From FEN-1297 sp964530445 (GTDB lineage Bacteria > Bacteroidota > Ignavibacteria > Ignavibacteriales > Ignavibacteriaceae), in assembly GCA_964530445.1 (NCBI GenBank), contig CAZHBJ010000127.1, forward strand, positions 1 through 9,980: a stretch of 9,980 nucleotides of DNA, given 5' to 3'. The notes under the pieces were generated by a model. The model did no database searches. It saw only the letters and a program-made list of their open reading frames with translations, and was not told the DNA's origin. The position numbers were made by a program, and so were the translations under genes. Positions 7,000 to 9,980 of this stretch are shown piece by piece. The number at the start of each line of letters is the position of its first letter. Positions within the stretch are counted from its first letter, which is position 1.

Positions 7000-7076
7000 T
7001 ATTAAATAGCTTTCTATCACAATAAATTAGATATCCGGTATTTATCTATTAATGAGAAGATCAAAAAACATTAAGT

Positions 7077-7082
7077 TATAAT
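7077..7082 (+). promoter_or_regulatory. candidate -10 box for the hydrolase gene
   Basis: A perfect TATAAT lies 44 nt before the chosen ATG at 7127. No convincing -35 is found 17 nt upstream. In so AT-rich a region this hexamer can occur by chance. Confidence 0.3.
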
Positions 7083-7113
7083 TACTCTGTTTCATTTTGC
7101 CGTCACTTTTTTT

Positions 7114-7121
7114 AAGAAAGG
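7114..7121 (+). promoter_or_regulatory. ribosome-binding site that fixes the hydrolase start
   Basis: AAGAAAGG is placed five bases before ATG 7127. This supports MNKKIF... as the true N-terminus rather than a TTG thirty bases upstream at 7097, which lacks such a site and would add ten residues in front of an already complete signal peptide. Confidence 0.6.
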
Positions 7122-7126
7122 TTGCC

Positions 7127-8113
7127 ATGAACAAAAAAATTTTTAATACAAATTCGAAAGGGAAGTTTTCCATATTCGTCGTTGTTATACTTTCAATTAT
7201 TATAAGTAATTCTTTGTTCGCTCAAGGATTAAAAAATACCGGCGGTTCTTATGCTAAAGTCGATGGAGCTGAATTATGGTACCAGGTAAAAGGACATGGA
7301 AAACCCGTTGTTATTATCCCGGGCGGCCCCGGAGACTCACATACTTATCTAACACCCTGGTTTGATGATCTGGCAAAGAATTTTACATTAATTTACTTTG
7401 ACGCGTTCGGAAGAGGAAAATCGTCCAGGGCCAAAAATCCCGAAGAATATTCTTTTAACCGCGATGTTAAAGATCTTGAAGGATTACGAAAAGCACTCGG
7501 CTTAAAAAAATGGAGTGTAATCGGGCATTCATACGGCGGAATGGTAGCAGAGGAATATGCGCTGGAATATCCTAGTTCGGTTGATAAATTAATTTTATCG
7601 GATACCTTTTACAGCGGCGAAATGTGGCAGGAAAATGATGATAATTCAAATTATGAAATACGCAATCAGTATCCCGAAAAATGGAAAGAGATAATGAAGC
7701 TGCGTGATGAAGGTTATAATTCCAGTTCTCCCGAACTTCAAAAAGTTTATGGTGTACCGGGCGGTCTTTTATATTTTTACGATGCTTCAAATTATTATAA
7801 ATTCAGACATGACTCATTAAGTTTTAATCCAAAAGTTTATTATCAAATTGTTGGCGCCGATGGTGATTTTCTTATAGGCGGGGACATCGGGAAATTAGAT
7901 TTTAGAACACAATTAAAAAATTTGAAAATGCCTGTGCTAATTATTGCCGGCAGATTTGATAGAATTTCAGTTCCCAGGTTTGCAGTTAAATATAAAAAGT
8001 ACGTTCCGAATGCAAAGTTTGTAATGTTCGAAAAAAGCGGACACAATCCGTATATGGAACAACACGATAAATATTTTAGCCTGGTAACAGAATTCTTAAA
8101 AAATGGTAACTAG
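7127..8113 (+). CDS. exported alpha/beta hydrolase, proline-iminopeptidase-like
   Basis: The protein has 328 residues from the ATG at 7127. Residues 1-33 are a signal peptide: a basic start, a hydrophobic run (FSIFVVVILSIIISNSLF), then the LFAQ cleavage pattern. No lipobox cysteine follows, so the product should be periplasmic or secreted. The fold is alpha/beta hydrolase. PGGPG (65-69) takes the place of the HGGPG oxyanion motif of prolyl aminopeptidases. The nucleophile elbow is GHSYGG with Ser135. The acid is in GRFDRI (Asp278) and the base in SGHNPY (His306), so the triad is complete. A cap domain lies at about 160-255. A peptidase of the S33 type is the best guess. Lactonases, epoxide hydrolases and haloalkane dehalogenases share the fold, so the substrate stays open. 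The gene stands alone and converges on the NADH dehydrogenase. Confidence 0.9.
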   Translation: MNKKIFNTNSKGKFSIFVVVILSIIISNSLFAQGLKNTGGSYAKVDGAELWYQVKGHGKPVVIIPGGPGDSHTYLTPWFDDLAKNFTLIYFDAFGRGKSSRAKNPEEYSFNRDVKDLEGLRKALGLKKWSVIGHSYGGMVAEEYALEYPSSVDKLILSDTFYSGEMWQENDDNSNYEIRNQYPEKWKEIMKLRDEGYNSSSPELQKVYGVPGGLLYFYDASNYYKFRHDSLSFNPKVYYQIVGADGDFLIGGDIGKLDFRTQLKNLKMPVLIIAGRFDRISVPRFAVKYKKYVPNAKFVMFEKSGHNPYMEQHDKYFSLVTEFLKNGN

Positions 8114-8178
8114 GGTTATGTTAAATGTGAAAAATCAAAGTGAGATGTAAATTATAATACATTTGTTAACACCTAAAT

Positions 8179-9462
8179 TTATTTAACGAGGGATTTATCG
8201 GAATATTCATTTTCAGGATTTAACGGTCTTTTGGTAATTAATCTAACACCCCGCCTGGAAGTAAAGTAATACCACATCCATTCGGCCATAACTCTAAAGC
8301 GGTTCCGAAATGTTATTAAGAAAAATATGTGAACGAACGACCAAAGGAACCATGCAATAAACTGAGAAAATTCAAAACTCCTAATTTTTGCTACAGCTTT
8401 CGCTTTTCCTATGGTAGCCATAGTTCCTTTATCAAAGTATTCGAAAGGCTTCCTAGTTGAAGCTTGGTTATCACTACCGATTATTTTTGCCGCATATCTT
8501 CCCTGCTGCATAGCAACCGGTGCAATCCCGGGCAGCAATTCTCCGTTTTTATTTTTTAAATTTGCCGCATCACCTATGACAAAAATATTAGGATAACCTT
8601 TTATGCTAAGATCTTTTTCAACTAAAACACGTCCTGCTTTATCAAGTTCTACATCAAGAGATTTAAGCAGCGGTGATGCTTCGTTACCTGCAGCCCAGAT
8701 AATATTTTTGGTTTTTATAAATTCCTTACCGATTTCAACTCCACTTTCCGAAACATCGGTTACTTTTGTATTCAGTAGTACTTTTACTCCCATTTTTTCC
8801 AGATCATTTTTTGCGATTCCGGAAAGGTGTTTGGAATATGCCGTAAGAATTCTCGGAAATGCTTCAACAAGAAATATTTTTGTTTCTTTCGGATTTATAT
8901 TTCTAAAGTCCTTTAACATAGTATGTTTTGCTATCTCGGCAATTGCACCTGCCATTTCAACCCCGGTAGGTCCCCCGCCGACAATTACAAAGGTTAAATA
9001 CTGTTCATGCTCGCTTTTATTTTTTAAAATCTCTGCTTCTTCAAAAGAACAAAGAATTTTTTCTCTTATCGCAAGTGCATTATTTAAAGTTTTTAATCCG
9101 GGTGCATTTTTTTTCCATGTAATATTTCCGAAATAAGAATGAGATGAACCCGGCGCCATTATTAAATAATCAAAGTATATTTTCCTATCCTTCAATTGTA
9201 GAAAAGATTCTTTCTTATTTACGGATAATACTTCAGACATAATTACATTGATATTATCGCGGCCTCTAAAAATCGATCGAATCGGAACGGCAATATCACC
9301 CGGAGATAGCGCCGCAGTTGCAACTTGATAAAGTAGCGGCTGGAAAAGATGATGATTGGTTTTATCAACTATTGTTATATCCAGGTTATATTTTCTAAGT
9401 TGTTTGGCAGCCGTTATTCCGCCAAAGCCGCCGCCCACTATTACTACTTTTTTCTTTTCCAT
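8179..9462 (-). CDS. ndh: type II NADH:quinone oxidoreductase (NDH-2)
   Basis: This 427-residue single-subunit flavoenzyme passes electrons from NADH to membrane quinone without pumping protons. The FAD-binding Rossmann motif is VVIVGGGFGG (6-15), followed by TNHHLFQPLLYQVATAALSP (35-54), characteristic of the family. The NADH-binding motif is VIVGGGPTGVEMAG (159-172). The second FAD motif is NIFVIGDAA (292-300), and APVAMQQGRYAAK (314-326) is the quinone-site region. The C-terminus (about 365-405) holds a hydrophobic hairpin (FIAWFLWSFVHIFFLITF) and a basic, aromatic stretch that anchor it to the membrane. Length is normal and no key motif is missing. There is no recognisable Shine-Dalgarno site before the ATG. 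It is transcribed divergently from the SnoaL-like gene and converges on the hydrolase. The 65-nt gap to the hydrolase holds only imperfect complementarity (AAATGT 8123-8128 with ACATTT 8159-8164). Confidence 0.95.
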   Translation of the reverse strand: MEKKKVVIVGGGFGGITAAKQLRKYNLDITIVDKTNHHLFQPLLYQVATAALSPGDIAVPIRSIFRGRDNINVIMSEVLSVNKKESFLQLKDRKIYFDYLIMAPGSSHSYFGNITWKKNAPGLKTLNNALAIREKILCSFEEAEILKNKSEHEQYLTFVIVGGGPTGVEMAGAIAEIAKHTMLKDFRNINPKETKIFLVEAFPRILTAYSKHLSGIAKNDLEKMGVKVLLNTKVTDVSESGVEIGKEFIKTKNIIWAAGNEASPLLKSLDVELDKAGRVLVEKDLSIKGYPNIFVIGDAANLKNKNGELLPGIAPVAMQQGRYAAKIIGSDNQASTRKPFEYFDKGTMATIGKAKAVAKIRSFEFSQFIAWFLWSFVHIFFLITFRNRFRVMAEWMWYYFTSRRGVRLITKRPLNPENEYSDKSLVK

Positions 9463-9498
9463 AATTAATTTTTTAAGATAAATTTTTCCGCGTTACTA

Positions 9499-9525
9499 GG
9501 TACTACAATTATTACCCAAAGTCAA
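9499..9525 (-). promoter_or_regulatory. candidate promoter/operator for ndh
   Basis: On the minus strand TTGACT (9520-9525) is a good -35, but the hexamer 17 nt downstream (TACCTA) is a poor -10. Overlapping it is an 18-bp imperfect palindrome, GGTACTACAATTATTACC (9499-9516), with six of nine half-site positions symmetric. This is the layout of a repressor operator over a promoter, but the support is modest. Confidence 0.25.
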
Positions 9526-9598
9526 AATTGTATTTTAAGTAAGGACACCGGCTTTAAATTTAAAATTTCATTTTGAATTAAAAACCATTATTTTAAAC

Positions 9599-9604
9599 TA
9601 TAAT
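9599..9604 (+). promoter_or_regulatory. candidate -10 box for the SnoaL-like gene
   Basis: A perfect TATAAT lies 58 nt before the ATG at 9663. The nearest -35-like sequence, TTGAAT at 9573-9578, is 20 nt upstream, longer than ideal. The surrounding 9541-9600 is AT-rich with short self-complementary tracts and no gene. Confidence 0.25.
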
Positions 9605-9662
9605 TGATATGTAAAGATTTGTAAATTTCCATTATAAAATTTAACGGGGAGGTAAGTACAAA

Positions 9663-9980
9663 ATGGAACCTTCAAATAAAACAATTAGTGAAATAAAAAA
9701 CTTAGTAAGAAGTTTAACTAAAACATGGATAGAAAAACGTATTGAGGATTTATATCCTTTTTTCCATGAAAATGTAATTGTAATGCCCCCCGGAAGCGAC
9801 AAACAAATTTCGGGCAGGAATGAAATGGTTGAAAGTTACAGGCAGTTTGTTAATAAAGCAATCATCCGTAACTTTGAGGAGATGAATCTCCAGGTAAATT
9901 TTTTTAATAATACTGCAATTGCAAATCTCACTTTTAAAATAGTCTATGAAATTCAGGATAAAGTTTTTTCGGAAATCGGC
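9663..9980 (+). CDS. SnoaL/DUF4440-like NTF2-fold protein (partial, runs off the window)
   Basis: The first 106 residues are present and the frame is open to the right edge. The ATG is preceded by a strong ribosome-binding site, GGGGAGG at 9646-9652, ten bases away. The sequence follows the NTF2-like pattern. A first helix with a conserved tryptophan (VRSLTKTWIEKRIEDLYPFF) is followed by HENVIVMPPGSDKQISGRNEM, the strand, loop and G-R/K-x-E element of SnoaL/DUF4440 proteins. A helix (ESYRQFV) and beta strands (ANLTFKIVYEI) come next. Such proteins are small, soluble and functionally diverse (isomerases, hydrolases, dimerising ligand-binding proteins), so no reaction can be given. The full family length is about 120-150 residues, so only the C-terminal part should be missing. 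It is divergent from ndh. Confidence 0.75.
   Translation, partial: MEPSNKTISEIKNLVRSLTKTWIEKRIEDLYPFFHENVIVMPPGSDKQISGRNEMVESYRQFVNKAIIRNFEEMNLQVNFFNNTAIANLTFKIVYEIQDKVFSEIG

Noticed and set aside
7097..7126. TTG start ten codons upstream for the hydrolase
   Set aside because: The ATG at 7127 has AAGAAAGG at the right distance and begins a normal signal peptide. The extension would put extra hydrophobic residues in front of it.
7572..8046. Minus-strand frames of 72 and 67 codons within the hydrolase gene
   Set aside because: They lie opposite the cap and catalytic regions of a convincing hydrolase and carry no recognisable motif or ribosome-binding site.
8114..8178. Bidirectional terminator between the hydrolase and ndh
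   Set aside because: Only short complementarity is present (6 bp with a 30-nt loop, plus the self-palindrome TGTTAACA), which is no more than expected in such AT-rich sequence.
8603..9136. A 177-codon plus-strand frame opposite the NADH dehydrogenase gene
   Set aside because: It is wholly antisense to a clear, motif-complete ndh gene, is rich in Ser/Phe/Pro as expected of a shadow frame, and matches no family I know. The shorter frame at 8411-8596 is rejected for the same reason.

Overview
The window is AT-rich, protein-dense bacterial DNA with no rRNA, tRNA, CRISPR array, transposase or phage gene that I can see. Several things suggest a member of the Bacteroidota/Chlorobiota/Ignavibacteriota group: an exported protein whose signal peptide ends in the LFAQ pattern, several genes with weak or absent Shine-Dalgarno sites, a CLC transporter of the form I associate with Bacteroidota, and aerobic-type accessory genes (type II NADH dehydrogenase, oxygen-dependent desaturase). 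This placement is an inference from style, not from a marker gene.

Layout. Positions 1-942 (+) hold the last codons of an unidentified gene, overlapping by ATGA a 290-residue, eight-helix membrane protein built from two homologous halves. Positions 943-1422 are gene-free and unusual: a bulged hairpin (970-1043) is followed by a ~190-bp imperfect palindrome (1100-1288) built from eight copies of the hexamer TAAGGT or its complement. Positions 1423-4499 (-) form a two-gene unit with a 5-nt gap: a fatty acid desaturase that looks like the eukaryotic sphingolipid delta-4 desaturase (DES1) family, then an APC-type permease fused to a PTS EIIA-like domain and a TrkA-C/RCK-C domain. Upstream on the same strand is a CLC anion transporter with two CBS domains (4737-6539), separated by 237 nt holding an 11-bp perfect stem-loop. 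Positions 6540-7126 are mostly leader and promoter sequence with one doubtful small gene on the minus strand. Positions 7127-8113 (+) encode an exported alpha/beta hydrolase of the proline-iminopeptidase type. It converges on a type II NADH:quinone oxidoreductase (8179-9462, -). This is divergent from a SnoaL/DUF4440-like (NTF2-fold) gene that starts at 9663 and runs off the right edge.

How the genes may work together. Most are envelope or membrane functions: anion transport, solute transport with cytosolic sensing domains, lipid desaturation and quinone reduction. A desaturase and a permease that are probably co-transcribed suggest a membrane-composition or solute-stress response, but nothing in the sequence proves this. 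I found no clear defence system or mobile element. The candidates for something new are the palindrome at 1100-1288, the duplicated histidine-bearing membrane protein, and the DES1-like desaturase in a bacterial setting.
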